From IMG/VR virus record IMGVR_UViG_3300042484_002676, positions 1 to 49,145 of that record: a stretch of DNA of 49,145 bases. One strand, written 5' to 3'. Shown here in pieces: positions 27,264 through 35,639 of the stretch (positions within the stretch are counted from its first letter, which is position 1; every line of letters starts with the position of its first letter). The notes under the pieces are model-generated. The model did no database searches. It saw only the letters and a list, made by a program, of their open reading frames with translations, and was not told the DNA's origin. Source of the DNA: a virus. The position numbers and the translations under genes were made by a program.

Positions 27264-29228
27264 ATGGCAGAAATACAACAACCATCAAAAGGATATGGGT
27301 CATACTTAACAGGTATACTCCCACCTGACATAGCTGTGGCTGCCGGCGCATTTAGTGCGGCAATGCAACAGATACAAAACATACAAGAAGTACAAATTGA
27401 AAAGTTTGCACAAGTTGTAACTACTATGGAAACCATGGTAGGATTGAATACTAACAGTAATAGTAATAACTTAGTTCCTACTAATTTACCACTACGCTCA
27501 GCCGGTAGACCTAAAATTGCTTTAGGTAGTGGTCCTCAGGGTTCTTACACTATGAGTGACTTCTTTGGTTGTATGAGTGGATTGCCTTATAATGGTCGTT
27601 CATACTTAGGACCATTATTACCTGAATGTGGTTTTGAAGGTATATACAATAAACTAAATCAAGTAGCAACACAAAAGTTGTTTAATATATACAGTGAAAC
27701 ATATCTTGCAGTAACAGAACAACGTGCCAAAATGTTTATCTCACAGCCATATTGGTACGTGATTACTAAACGATATGTGCCACCGACAGCATCCCCTAAT
27801 CCACCTAATCCTGATTATAATCCTACTCCACCAGATCCAGAACCTGATCCGGATCCACCGTATAACGATACTAAATATACATTTGCGCCGACTGACTCAC
27901 CGTTTTATTGGTCAAAGCCGGGTTCTCCTGAAGAATATGGGTGGTACTATAGAATTGCATTCGGGGTAGATGTGCCCGGTGGAGGGTATGGTCGAGGTAC
28001 CGCGCCAAACCCAATTGTGTCAATATCACCCAACAATGTACGTGCATCATCTGTATCAAGGGTAGGTAGAGATAATACTGCTATTCCCGGTATGTTTGGC
28101 AGAGTATCAACAGTTAACAATTTTGGTCGTGATTATTTATGGGCTAGCACTACTCAAACTAATTGGTCAGCGAGTAATATATATCCTAATCAAACTATAC
28201 CATTTTATCCACCACAAGATGATGCATGGGTCCTTGCCAACATGCCAGAAGAAATCATTGCAATTGAAGCACCACCCATTACTACATTACCTGTAAAAAC
28301 TAATGGTGACTTTGCAACTGACGGAAAAAACACTCCTGGATTTGCTATTTCATATAAAGGTACAAAGTCTGAAGGTACTTGGTTCTGGCCGCTCGGCGGC
28401 TCTAGTCCAGGTATGAATAACCCTATAACTAGTTATATTGGTCAAGCAAATGCAGAGATTGATAATATCAATATTAATAACAGATCAAATTGCCAGAAGT
28501 TAAATGACTACTGGAATGCAACAGGTACCCAATTAACAATTGAACAACGAGCTAGACAAGAAGGATTGCGTCCACCATTAGATAGTCCTAGAGAAAACTT
28601 CTTATCATTATTTCCGACTTCAATTTATACATTTGTTGATTCTATTCCGCAATATGGTAAAGACACAGAACCACATATGTATGCCCAAACATTAGAAAAC
28701 ATTGCAAATTGGAATACTACTGGTGGACAAAGCATTGTGGGTATGATGAGAGAGAATCGTAACCAAAGTCGCTTGACAGCATTAGGCATTTCGTTAGATA
28801 ATAACATACTTGACAAACTACCATACGATCAGCAAAAAGTGTTAATAGCAAACGGAACGTTGCCAACTGGGACCGCTAACCCAAATATACCTAGTGGTTC
28901 TACTACTGCAAGCCCAACAACACCTTTTGTCCCAACAACAACTACTCCATCTACCCCTATCGTTATACGTGATGGGGCAGATATAGTGCCTCAACCACCT
29001 GGAAATATCAATGTGGGTACTGGAGAATATGTTATAAATGGTGTCCCAATCGACACTGGACTCTCGGGTACACCCGGCTCATTTGCCGGATCTCCTTACT
29101 CAGACTTAATACCACCTAACTTAAATTCATGGTATACGTCAGCAACCCTCATGCCCAGCACATACACAGTTGACGAAGCAATTGACGAAGTTATCCGTTG
29201 CAACTGTGATTGCTGGAATCTCGCATAA
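27264..29228 (+). CDS. Virion structural protein with proline linkers (654 aa)
   Basis: Unrecognised, but its size and position mark it as a tail or baseplate component. A helical N-terminal region (residues 20-55) precedes a SDFFGCMSGLPYNGRSY segment. A Pro/Asp linker (residues about 172-200: NPPNPDYNPTPPD, then EPDPDPPY) and a Thr/Pro linker (residues about 549-570) divide it into three parts. The C-terminus ends EVIRCNCDCWNLA, a cysteine cluster unusual for a virion protein. The next gene, an anchored hydrolase, begins 17 nt after the stop. Confidence 0.68.
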   Translation: MAEIQQPSKGYGSYLTGILPPDIAVAAGAFSAAMQQIQNIQEVQIEKFAQVVTTMETMVGLNTNSNSNNLVPTNLPLRSAGRPKIALGSGPQGSYTMSDFFGCMSGLPYNGRSYLGPLLPECGFEGIYNKLNQVATQKLFNIYSETYLAVTEQRAKMFISQPYWYVITKRYVPPTASPNPPNPDYNPTPPDPEPDPDPPYNDTKYTFAPTDSPFYWSKPGSPEEYGWYYRIAFGVDVPGGGYGRGTAPNPIVSISPNNVRASSVSRVGRDNTAIPGMFGRVSTVNNFGRDYLWASTTQTNWSASNIYPNQTIPFYPPQDDAWVLANMPEEIIAIEAPPITTLPVKTNGDFATDGKNTPGFAISYKGTKSEGTWFWPLGGSSPGMNNPITSYIGQANAEIDNININNRSNCQKLNDYWNATGTQLTIEQRARQEGLRPPLDSPRENFLSLFPTSIYTFVDSIPQYGKDTEPHMYAQTLENIANWNTTGGQSIVGMMRENRNQSRLTALGISLDNNILDKLPYDQQKVLIANGTLPTGTANPNIPSGSTTASPTTPFVPTTTTPSTPIVIRDGADIVPQPPGNINVGTGEYVINGVPIDTGLSGTPGSFAGSPYSDLIPPNLNSWYTSATLMPSTYTVDEAIDEVIRCNCDCWNLA

Positions 29229-29245
29229 ACGAAAGGATTTTTCCT

Positions 29246-29866
29246 ATGAGCGATAAAATTAAATTTTTAAGGATAGTCGCCGGCATACTAGTTCTAGTAG
29301 TTGGTTTATTTCTTACCAATACAGAAGAAAGATATTTCTTATTCGGTAGCACACCTGAACCGGTTGTTGAAGTTGCTGAAGTTGTTAAAGTGGCAAAAGC
29401 TGTAGACCCAAAACAACTTGCCTGTATGGCAAAGAATATATATTATGAAGCAAAAGGTGAACCGTTTAATGGACAAGCCGCAGTAGCTAGAGTAGTAATG
29501 AATCGTGTTAGTCATGGCTTCGGTTCTAATCCATGTAACGTTATCTATCAAGCAACTTATGTTGAAAAAACAAATGATGACGGTGATATGTATAAAGCTA
29601 AACTTTGCCAGTTCAGTTGGGTGTGCGATAATAAAGTAGAACCAAACAAAAATAGCTCAAGTTATTTGCAAGCAAAAGAAATAGCATATGATGTTATGGC
29701 ATACAACGCTTATGAAGATGTTGTACCAAAGTCTACACTATTCTTTCACAACTTATCTGTTCAACCTTCATGGCCCTATCAACAAGTAAAGAAGATTGGT
29801 AATCATATCTTTTATTCTAAACAGAAAAAGAAACAACAACAAAAAACTAAATTAGAAGATGCTTGA
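29246..29866 (+). CDS. Membrane-anchored SleB-type cell-wall hydrolase
   Basis: A probable peptidoglycan hydrolase acting in the periplasm, for lysis or for wall opening at infection. An N-terminal signal anchor (IVAGILVLVVGLFLT) is followed by a short linker and a Hydrolase_2/SleB domain: ACMAKNIYYEAKGEPFNGQA with the conserved Glu, VARVVMNRV, CQFSWVCD, and a HNLSVQPSWPYQQVKKIG, then NHIFYS end. The tail is Lys/Gln-rich. The start at 29246 is chosen because AAAGGA lies upstream; a longer frame would add 12 residues before the anchor. It overlaps the next gene by 8 bp. Confidence 0.86.
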   Translation: MSDKIKFLRIVAGILVLVVGLFLTNTEERYFLFGSTPEPVVEVAEVVKVAKAVDPKQLACMAKNIYYEAKGEPFNGQAAVARVVMNRVSHGFGSNPCNVIYQATYVEKTNDDGDMYKAKLCQFSWVCDNKVEPNKNSSSYLQAKEIAYDVMAYNAYEDVVPKSTLFFHNLSVQPSWPYQQVKKIGNHIFYSKQKKKQQQKTKLEDA

Positions 29867-30335
29867 TAAACCAAATTCAGCAAACGGTGTTAGTAGTTAT
29901 GATTCTACTAGTAGCGGATCATTGATTCACTTCTTTAATCGTAATGTAACACCTTACGCTACAGAAAGTTCAGGCCCTAAATTTGATTTAGTACCTGTAG
30001 AGAAGCATAAAGACATTATGCTTAATGTTGCAAGGTTGCATGCCAAGCAAGAATATGATAGAATCATGGAACTAGTAACTGTATTACAGAAGCAAGCTGA
30101 ACAGATTAAGCACAGACTTGATTTGACTGATATGGTTCATGCGGCTAAATATGATTTTCAATTAGCAAATGGTAGTATATATTGGTTGTTATATGACCAT
30201 AGAAAACAGTTTACTAGGTTGAGTATTAATGGGCCCAATGATTGGTCTAGTAGTTCTCCCGCTGAGTATGAATATTTGTGCAAAGTAAAATGGTTAGGCG
30301 ATCACACATGGATAGAGGTAGAAGATGATAAGTAG
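29859..30335 (+). CDS. DUF2452-like protein
   Basis: A 158-aa protein of unknown function. It resembles the DUF2452 family as I remember it: a central coiled helix with QKQAEQIKHRLDL, then ANGSIYWLLYDHRKQFTRLS, NGPNDWS and a WLGDHTWIEV end. A cytoplasmic location is likely, with no signal or membrane segment. It overlaps the genes on both sides (8 and 11 bp), so it is translated with them. Confidence 0.65.
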   Translation: MLDKPNSANGVSSYDSTSSGSLIHFFNRNVTPYATESSGPKFDLVPVEKHKDIMLNVARLHAKQEYDRIMELVTVLQKQAEQIKHRLDLTDMVHAAKYDFQLANGSIYWLLYDHRKQFTRLSINGPNDWSSSSPAEYEYLCKVKWLGDHTWIEVEDDK

Positions 30336-30891
30336 TAGTCCAGAACGGCATACCTTTCAAGCCGAAGCGTATATCAAACGCTGTGAAGAAGAAGGTACGA
30401 AGCCTAGTGAAGATTACTTAAATCTTTACAAGTCTTATAAACAACAAGATAAAGAAAAGATAGTAGACCCTGAATGGCAAAAAGATAACATGGAGTACGA
30501 TTTACGCAGTACTCAATGGATTATTGACAAGGTAAAAAATAGTGATGTGTATGCACAAAACTTATATGCCGCTATGTGCAACAATGACTTCACTAAGAAC
30601 GACGTTATACCTATATTAACTGAGAAACGTTGGCATCGTAGTTGGAGAAGTGCAGGTGGTATTATTGCAGATATGCAAGAGAAGGGTGACTACATTGATT
30701 GGTACTGTAGTGGCATCAGAGATGCTAAGATACTGGATGATGATGAATTCCTTGCACTAACTAAAGAACAACAAGAACGCTACATACAAGGTAAAAAGTT
30801 TGTTACAGAAAGTGTAGTAACCGATGAAATACGAGAAGATTTGTTGAAATTGGGTTGGATAGTAATAGATGAAGAACCTGAAGCATACTAA
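30325..30891 (+). CDS. Conserved phage protein of unknown function (188 aa)
   Basis: Charged and mostly helical protein. The central motif RWHRSWRSAGGIIADMQ, then GDYIDWYCSGI, looks conserved (Trp, Arg and Cys rich) and is familiar from other phage and bacterial hypothetical proteins, but I know of no assigned function. It overlaps the previous gene by 11 bp and precedes iscU by 22 nt. Confidence 0.65.
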   Translation: MISSSPERHTFQAEAYIKRCEEEGTKPSEDYLNLYKSYKQQDKEKIVDPEWQKDNMEYDLRSTQWIIDKVKNSDVYAQNLYAAMCNNDFTKNDVIPILTEKRWHRSWRSAGGIIADMQEKGDYIDWYCSGIRDAKILDDDEFLALTKEQQERYIQGKKFVTESVVTDEIREDLLKLGWIVIDEEPEAY

Positions 30892-30913
30892 ATACAATAC
30901 AGGAGACTAACAC

Positions 30914-31294
30914 ATGGCTTATAGCGCACAAGTAGTAGACCACTACGAAAATCCAAGAAACGTCGGTAGTTTTGCAAAAGACGATGACGATGTAGGTACC
31001 GGTATGGTCGGAGCCCCGGCATGCGGGGACGTAATGAAATTACAAATTAAAGTAGATAAAGAAACTGGAGTAATAACAGATGCCAAATTTAAAACATATG
31101 GGTGCGGGTCGGCTATTGCTAGCTCAAGTCTTGTCACTGAATGGGTCAAGGGGAAAACACTTGACCAAGCTGCCGAGCTCCGAAACAGTCAAATCGCAGA
31201 GGAACTTGCACTCCCCCCAGTCAAAATCCATTGCTCAATCCTTGCGGAAGACGCCATCAAAGCCGCAGTAAACGATTATAAACAGAGGCACTAA
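30914..31294 (+). CDS. iscU: Iron-sulfur cluster scaffold IscU
   Basis: Complete IscU scaffold (126 aa), which assembles [2Fe-2S] clusters from IscS sulfur and hands them to client proteins. The three ligand cysteines are present: Cys37 (APACGD, with Asp39), Cys64 (YGCGSA) and Cys107 (IHCS, with His106). The LPPVK motif (100-104) that HscA recognises is intact, so it could use the host chaperone system. The gene is clearly richer in GC than its surroundings and the protein is very close to proteobacterial IscU, which suggests fairly recent capture from a host. AGGAG lies 8 nt before the start. Iron enzymes are numerous in this window (RNR, Rieske, radical SAM). Confidence 0.95.
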   Translation: MAYSAQVVDHYENPRNVGSFAKDDDDVGTGMVGAPACGDVMKLQIKVDKETGVITDAKFKTYGCGSAIASSSLVTEWVKGKTLDQAAELRNSQIAEELALPPVKIHCSILAEDAIKAAVNDYKQRH

Positions 31295-31596
31295 TGTCAA
31301 ATGAAACAGCAAAATACATAAACAGCCGCCGGCGGCATAAGAACGATGTAGCAATTGCAAGACAAGTCAAAATTGCAAAAGCACATGGTTTAACAAATAA
31401 AGACAAAGCAATTAAAGAACCACATCGTTTAGCAAAACATCATGTAATGGATTGTGGTAATCCTGATTGCTACTTATGCGGCAATCCTCGCAAGACACAT
31501 AAAGATAAACTAACAGCGCAAGAGAAACGCTTGTTCCAAGATACTGAAAAAGTAACAGATAAACACAGTAATGGCTTAAGCCCATCTGAAGATTAA
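31294..31596 (+). CDS. Small Cys4 protein, probably zinc-binding
   Basis: A 100-aa basic protein. The central HHVMDCGNPDCYLCGNPRKT holds three clustered cysteines that with nearby His residues could bind one metal ion, followed by DKLTAQEKRLFQD. Similar short proteins are common hypothetical genes in bacteria and phages. The first base of its ATG is the last base of the iscU stop, so the two are co-translated, but no direct link to Fe-S assembly is known to me. Confidence 0.65.
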   Translation: MSNETAKYINSRRRHKNDVAIARQVKIAKAHGLTNKDKAIKEPHRLAKHHVMDCGNPDCYLCGNPRKTHKDKLTAQEKRLFQDTEKVTDKHSNGLSPSED

Positions 31597-31609
31597 TCTG
31601 CCCGTTTTA

Positions 31610-31639
31610 TTGAATAAATAACATAGAGTATGATATACT
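31610..31639 (+). promoter_or_regulatory. Promoter region of ahpC-ahpD
   Basis: TTGAAT (31610-31615) and TATACT (31634-31639) are 18 bp apart, a plausible host-type promoter. AATAAATA (31613-31620) also resembles the late element. The -10 lies in an inverted repeat, GAGTAT-GAT-ATACTC (31626-31640), a possible operator. AAGGAG at 31659-31664 serves the ATG at 31670. Confidence 0.45.
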
Positions 31640-31669
31640 CAAACAGACTATTACACACAAGGAGAAATT

Positions 31670-32224
31670 ATGAAAACAGTCGGTGATAAATTAGAAAAAT
31701 TTGCAGTTACAGGCGTTCGACCAGGCCAACCAGAAGATGCCTACTTCACAATCACGGATGAGAGCTGGCCAGGCAAGTGGAAAGTAATCGTTTACTATCC
31801 AAAAGACTTTACATTTGTATGCCCTACAGAAATTGTGGCATACGACAAACTAACAGATGACTTTTTTGATCGTGATGCCGTTCTATTGACCGGTTCAACA
31901 GACAACGAGTTCTGTAAGACAGCTTGGCAAACGGCTCACCCAGATTTGAAGAAGATCACACACACTCAATTTGCTGATACACAACGCTGGAATCAGGATA
32001 CTGGCAATCTAAGCCTTATTGAACAGCTTGGTGTGTTCTATGCTCCGGCAGGCGCGGCACTACGTGCAACATTTATCGTTGATCCAAACAATGAAATCCA
32101 GCACGTTACAGTCAACAACTTGAACGTTGGTCGTAACCCAGAAGAAACATTGCGTGTATTAGACGCATTGCAAACTGGTGAACTATGCCCATGCAATCGT
32201 GCTATCGGTGGTGAAACACTATGA
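31670..32224 (+). CDS. ahpC: Alkyl hydroperoxide reductase AhpC (peroxiredoxin)
   Basis: A 184-aa peroxiredoxin that reduces hydrogen peroxide and organic, including lipid, hydroperoxides in the cytoplasm. Peroxidatic Cys51 lies in FTFVCPTE. The C-terminus GELCPCNRAIGG has Cys173 and Cys175, the two-cysteine arrangement of the mycobacterial-type AhpC that is recycled by AhpD rather than AhpF. The adjoining ahpD gene (4-bp overlap) matches that pairing. It has its own promoter and a strong ribosome binding site. It is complete and looks bacterial in origin. Confidence 0.95.
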   Translation: MKTVGDKLEKFAVTGVRPGQPEDAYFTITDESWPGKWKVIVYYPKDFTFVCPTEIVAYDKLTDDFFDRDAVLLTGSTDNEFCKTAWQTAHPDLKKITHTQFADTQRWNQDTGNLSLIEQLGVFYAPAGAALRATFIVDPNNEIQHVTVNNLNVGRNPEETLRVLDALQTGELCPCNRAIGGETL

Positions 32225-32766
32225 ATCAAATCAATCCAATCACAATCGGTGGCGACTGGGTCGAAAACGTAAAAGAATCTATTCCAGATCATTCCAAAGA
32301 CATTAAGTTGAACTTAGATGCGGTTATTAATCGCAGTGGTCTAGATTTGATTGATGCACATGCCTGTGCATTAGCAGCCGCTATTGCCGCAGGTAATGGT
32401 GAACTAGCATTTGAAATTCAAATGAATAGTCCATTAATGGGCGCAATAGAACGTGAAGCCGCAATGACAGCCGCTAGCTTGATGGGTCAAAACAATGTTT
32501 GGTATCCGTTTGTTGAGATGGCAGGTGACGAATCAATGAAGGGTTTACCTGCAGGCTTGCGTATGAATGCATATGCTACACACGGTGGTGTATCTAAGAA
32601 GAAATTTGAAATGTATTCACTGGCTGCAAGTATCATTGGTAAGTGTCATTTCTGTGTAAAAGCACACTATGATACATTGAAGAAAGAGGGTATGACTGTG
32701 CAAGAATTAATGGCAGTAGGTCGTATCGCATCAGTTGTTAGTGCTATAGGCAAAATAGCTGGTTGA
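32221..32766 (+). CDS. ahpD: Alkyl hydroperoxide reductase partner AhpD
   Basis: An all-helical carboxymuconolactone-decarboxylase-fold protein of 181 aa. The active site is Glu130, Cys142, Cys145 and His149 (IIGKCHFCVKAHYD), the set known from Mycobacterium AhpD, where it relays electrons from a lipoylated protein to AhpC. The ATGA overlap with ahpC indicates coupled synthesis. Electrons would have to come from a host dihydrolipoamide system. A perfect hairpin closes the unit 13 nt downstream. Confidence 0.93.
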   Translation: MNQINPITIGGDWVENVKESIPDHSKDIKLNLDAVINRSGLDLIDAHACALAAAIAAGNGELAFEIQMNSPLMGAIEREAAMTAASLMGQNNVWYPFVEMAGDESMKGLPAGLRMNAYATHGGVSKKKFEMYSLAASIIGKCHFCVKAHYDTLKKEGMTVQELMAVGRIASVVSAIGKIAG

Positions 32767-32779
32767 TACAATAAGATAT

Positions 32780-32802
32780 GGTAAACCTAGACTAGGTTTA
32801 CC
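32780..32802. terminator. Hairpin terminator between convergent units
   Basis: GGTAAACCTA-GAC-TAGGTTTACC is a perfect 10-bp stem with a 3-nt loop, followed by TTTGGG on the plus strand. It lies between the ends of ahpD and the minus-strand PP-loop gene, so it may stop both. The T tract is short. Confidence 0.65.
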
Positions 32803-32813
32803 TTTGGGTGCGA

Positions 32814-33707
32814 TCAATATAGATGATTCTGATTCACATCACTTTTTAATAGAGTTTTTATTTTTTCTCCCCAAAAAATAGTAGAAGGAGTTATGCCTAG
32901 CTTCTTTATTAATTCTAGTTTATACTTGTTTTTTTTAAAAAGCTTACTAGTTAATCCTTCCCATCCTGAGTTACGAAGTCTTGGTACAAACTCTCCGACA
33001 CCCAACGAGCTATATAAATTGGACTTGAATCTACCGGGTTCTATTGTAGCATCATAATAATGATAGTGTCTAACTATCAAGTGCATGTTTAATTCTAGGC
33101 TATGATTTAGGAAACTACTAATACCGTTGATATTATTATCTAGCATGAATCTACTGTACGAACTATATTCAAGTCTATGAGGACTCAGTACTGGTTTATT
33201 GACCCAAGACCACGAATAATCACCCGCAAATACCGGAGTATCATTGCATTGTTCTAGCATCCAAAAATGAGTAGCAACATGTGGTTCTATAATTGAATAT
33301 GGTACTAGGTAATCTAAATATCGGTCGCTTTCAAAGAAGTCAAGTACATCCAACGTAATTATATTCTGTTTGATATTATTTTCACGACAATACAATTCAC
33401 TGTAGTATAAATCTTGCGTATTAACGATGCACCCGTCGACTAATAACTTCATTGTAATGACATTGTGAGGAATACCCAAAGCTATCACAGTTCTAAGTAA
33501 CAATTCACTATCTTGTCCACCACTTAGCAATATATCTACTTTACCCTTATTACTGAGTACATCATGTGCCATGTCAAGATATGATTTAGTACTGTCGGCT
33601 GGTACATCCTTCAGTGTAATATGATGCACTTTTTTACCAGTTACTGAGTCAATAATTAACTTGTTTTCTTTATAATCGTCAACCCCGTCAAACCAAATTA
33701 AATCCAT
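32814..33707 (-). CDS. Stand-alone PP-loop ATPase 1
   Basis: An ATP pyrophosphatase-fold enzyme of 297 aa. The PP-loop SGGQDSE is at residues 62-68 (VDILLSGGQDSELLLR). After it come LGIPHNVITMK and a long all-helical C-terminal part. Members of this superfamily (asparagine synthetase, QueC, TilS, argininosuccinate synthase) activate a carbonyl or carboxylate by adenylation for attack by a nucleophile. There is no glutaminase domain, so the nitrogen or sulfur donor is unknown. It aligns well with PP-loop 2 (SGG.DSE..LR, then LGI.HN.I..K, and an RATH/VATH motif near residue 150). It overlaps the end of the acetyltransferase-like gene by 10 bp. Confidence 0.8.
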   Translation of the reverse strand: MDLIWFDGVDDYKENKLIIDSVTGKKVHHITLKDVPADSTKSYLDMAHDVLSNKGKVDILLSGGQDSELLLRTVIALGIPHNVITMKLLVDGCIVNTQDLYYSELYCRENNIKQNIITLDVLDFFESDRYLDYLVPYSIIEPHVATHFWMLEQCNDTPVFAGDYSWSWVNKPVLSPHRLEYSSYSRFMLDNNINGISSFLNHSLELNMHLIVRHYHYYDATIEPGRFKSNLYSSLGVGEFVPRLRNSGWEGLTSKLFKKNKYKLELIKKLGITPSTIFWGEKIKTLLKSDVNQNHLY

Positions 33708-34300
33708 TTAATGGTCTCCCAATCAAAATCAAAGACTGGATCTAGCTTTTCATACATGATCCATTGCTTTGTATATTGAATATTAACAGGGAACTCCAGT
33801 TCATTTACTCCATTAAAAAATAAGTGGTGTGATTGTCTAGGAGTTCTTTTTTCGCCCAAACGAACTCGTTTCCATATTTTAGTAATATTTTTATTATAAT
33901 CGTTAAAGCAAATAGCAATAGCTTTAAATTTATTTTCAACCGCCCATGATTTTTCTCCGGGCAATAATACTTCTCTAGCAATAGAAAGATGCCTATAATT
34001 TTTTGCTACCCATGTTCTAGTTCCGGCAATTGCTAAATCCTTGCAGAACGCACTAGTATAAACCCCACTACACCCTACTATTTGATCTCCGTCAAATGCC
34101 ACATGATATTCTCCACCTGTAGTAAATCTATTGGTACGTTCTAATAAGTAAGGAAGTGTGTTAGTCTTATTTTTCCATTCATCGTTCCACATGTTGTAGT
34201 GGGCCGGCTGAGTTGTTTCTTTTCTAGCATCTTTCAAAAAATTAAAAAATATAGAATGCTGAATTTCTGTTAAATTTTTATATTCAATAAAGGTGTACAT
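33698..34300 (-). CDS. GNAT-like N-acetyltransferase
   Basis: A 200-aa protein with the strand-helix order of GNAT acyltransferases: VAFDGDQIVGCSGVY as the central strand pair, TRTWVAKNYRHLSIAREVLL as the pre-cofactor segment, and AIAICFNDYNKNITKIWKRV as the later strand and helix. The usual Gln/Arg-x-x-Gly-x-Gly/Ala loop is poorly kept, so acyl-CoA binding is not certain. It is the first gene of a two-gene minus-strand unit with PP-loop 1. No clear Shine-Dalgarno or late promoter is seen upstream. Confidence 0.55.
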   Translation of the reverse strand: MYTFIEYKNLTEIQHSIFFNFLKDARKETTQPAHYNMWNDEWKNKTNTLPYLLERTNRFTTGGEYHVAFDGDQIVGCSGVYTSAFCKDLAIAGTRTWVAKNYRHLSIAREVLLPGEKSWAVENKFKAIAICFNDYNKNITKIWKRVRLGEKRTPRQSHHLFFNGVNELEFPVNIQYTKQWIMYEKLDPVFDFDWETIKWI

Positions 34301-34342
34301 ATTAGATGTTTATTGTCTTATTTAGTATAGTAATTTATTCTG

Positions 34343-34350
34343 TATAAATA
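34343..34350 (+). promoter_or_regulatory. T4-type late promoter of the first desaturase unit
   Basis: A perfect TATAAATA, followed by GAGGG at 34356-34360 and ATG at 34366. The leader would be about ten bases with the ribosome binding site at its 5' end. Confidence 0.7.
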
Positions 34351-34365
34351 CTGAAGAGGGCGCTT

Positions 34366-35133
34366 ATGAATTTTGGATCTACTTCAACAAATATTAATTT
34401 ATTAACTATAGCAACAGCCATAACATCCCTAGTAGGATTGTATAATGTTTCTATGTTCACATGGACTAATATTGTTATAATGTTAGCAAGTTTTTACGTT
34501 TTAAATATTTTGGGTGTATGGATGACCCTGCATCGATACTATTCACATAAATCATTTGAGTTTAAAAATACACACATTAAATGGTTTTTTACAATACTAT
34601 CAATAATTGCAGGGCGTGGTAGTCCATTAGGGTGGGTATATTTACATCGTAAACATCATGCTTATTCTGATACTGAGCAAGACCCGCATAGTCCTAAATA
34701 TTTAGGTTATAAACTGTTTGGATTCAATCATTACAAAAAACAGGAAGAAGAAAAAATGCAAGTGTTTATGATAAAAGACTTGATGACCAAAGAACATTTG
34801 TTTATTCACAAATGGTATATGTTAATTATAATATCTTTTATAGTACTATTTGCTGTACTCAGTTTTGAGTTGTTTTATTTTGCGTGGGTAGTCCCTGCAT
34901 TCCTAATACAGCTTAGCCAATATAATTTTAATTTCTTTGGCCATACGTATGGATACCGTAATTACGAAACTAAGGACGATAGTAAAAATAATAAATGGTT
35001 GTTTCCAATATTATTAGGTGAAGCTTGGCATAATAATCATCACAAGAATCCTGCCTTAGCAACTACAAAAATAAAACACTACGAATATGATCCATTACTA
35101 TCATTGATTAAATTGGTAGGAAACATAAAATGA
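34366..35133 (+). CDS. Membrane fatty-acid desaturase-like protein 1
   Basis: An integral membrane di-iron enzyme of the acyl-lipid/acyl-CoA desaturase family, which uses O2 and electrons to desaturate or hydroxylate acyl chains. All histidine boxes are intact: HRYYSH (56-61), HRKHH (94-98) with the following SDTEQDPHSP, and HNNHH (222-226), plus the NFNFFGH segment before the third box. Hydrophobic pairs lie at about 12-52 and 140-190. At 255 aa it is short; most family members exceed 280. A perfect late promoter is upstream. The stop overlaps the start of the 2OG oxygenase (ATGA). Substrate unknown. Confidence 0.9.
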   Translation: MNFGSTSTNINLLTIATAITSLVGLYNVSMFTWTNIVIMLASFYVLNILGVWMTLHRYYSHKSFEFKNTHIKWFFTILSIIAGRGSPLGWVYLHRKHHAYSDTEQDPHSPKYLGYKLFGFNHYKKQEEEKMQVFMIKDLMTKEHLFIHKWYMLIIISFIVLFAVLSFELFYFAWVVPAFLIQLSQYNFNFFGHTYGYRNYETKDDSKNNKWLFPILLGEAWHNNHHKNPALATTKIKHYEYDPLLSLIKLVGNIK

Positions 35134-35639
35134 CTCAACAATCTGACTTTTTTGTTAAACTAAACCTAACATCTAATGTAAGTAATGACATAATAGCAAA
35201 AATAAAAAACTCGTCTACTGAGCACTGGGGCCTCACATTAGACCAAGATATGATGCATCTGCACGTAGATGATTTTAAGAATGACCCGCACATAGTACAA
35301 ATCATAAATGATTTGGGCGGTGCCAACAGACTGTGTGTTTTTAGATTTCATCCAAACACATGTTACCAATGGCATGTTGATAAAATACGTAACGGGGCGA
35401 TAAACATGCTACTCACCGGATTTGATAGTTTTTGTGCTTTTGGATCAATGTCTCCCGATAGAAAATTTTCTAATTTAACTAAATTAGTGCATGATCCAGA
35501 TACATATTATTTAATGAATGTCAAGAAATTTCATACAGTATTTAATTTCTCGGAAACCAGGTATGTTGTGAGTATAAGTATACCTTCTACTACATATGAA
35601 GACACATGTACCTATCTTAAAGATAAGAATCTGATTTAA
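35130..35639 (+). CDS. 2-oxoglutarate/Fe(II) oxygenase-like protein
   Basis: A 169-aa double-stranded beta-helix protein resembling aspartyl/asparaginyl beta-hydroxylases. The iron site can be read as His82 and Asp84 (YQWHVDKIR) with His135 (KKFHTVFNF), and Arg144 (SETRYVVSIS) is placed to bind 2-oxoglutarate. Such enzymes hydroxylate or otherwise oxidise a substrate with O2 and 2-oxoglutarate. It is sandwiched between two desaturase genes, by a 4-bp overlap before and a 1-bp TAATG overlap after, with TAGGA upstream, so it is very likely part of the same pathway. Confidence 0.75.
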   Translation: MTQQSDFFVKLNLTSNVSNDIIAKIKNSSTEHWGLTLDQDMMHLHVDDFKNDPHIVQIINDLGGANRLCVFRFHPNTCYQWHVDKIRNGAINMLLTGFDSFCAFGSMSPDRKFSNLTKLVHDPDTYYLMNVKKFHTVFNFSETRYVVSISIPSTTYEDTCTYLKDKNLI

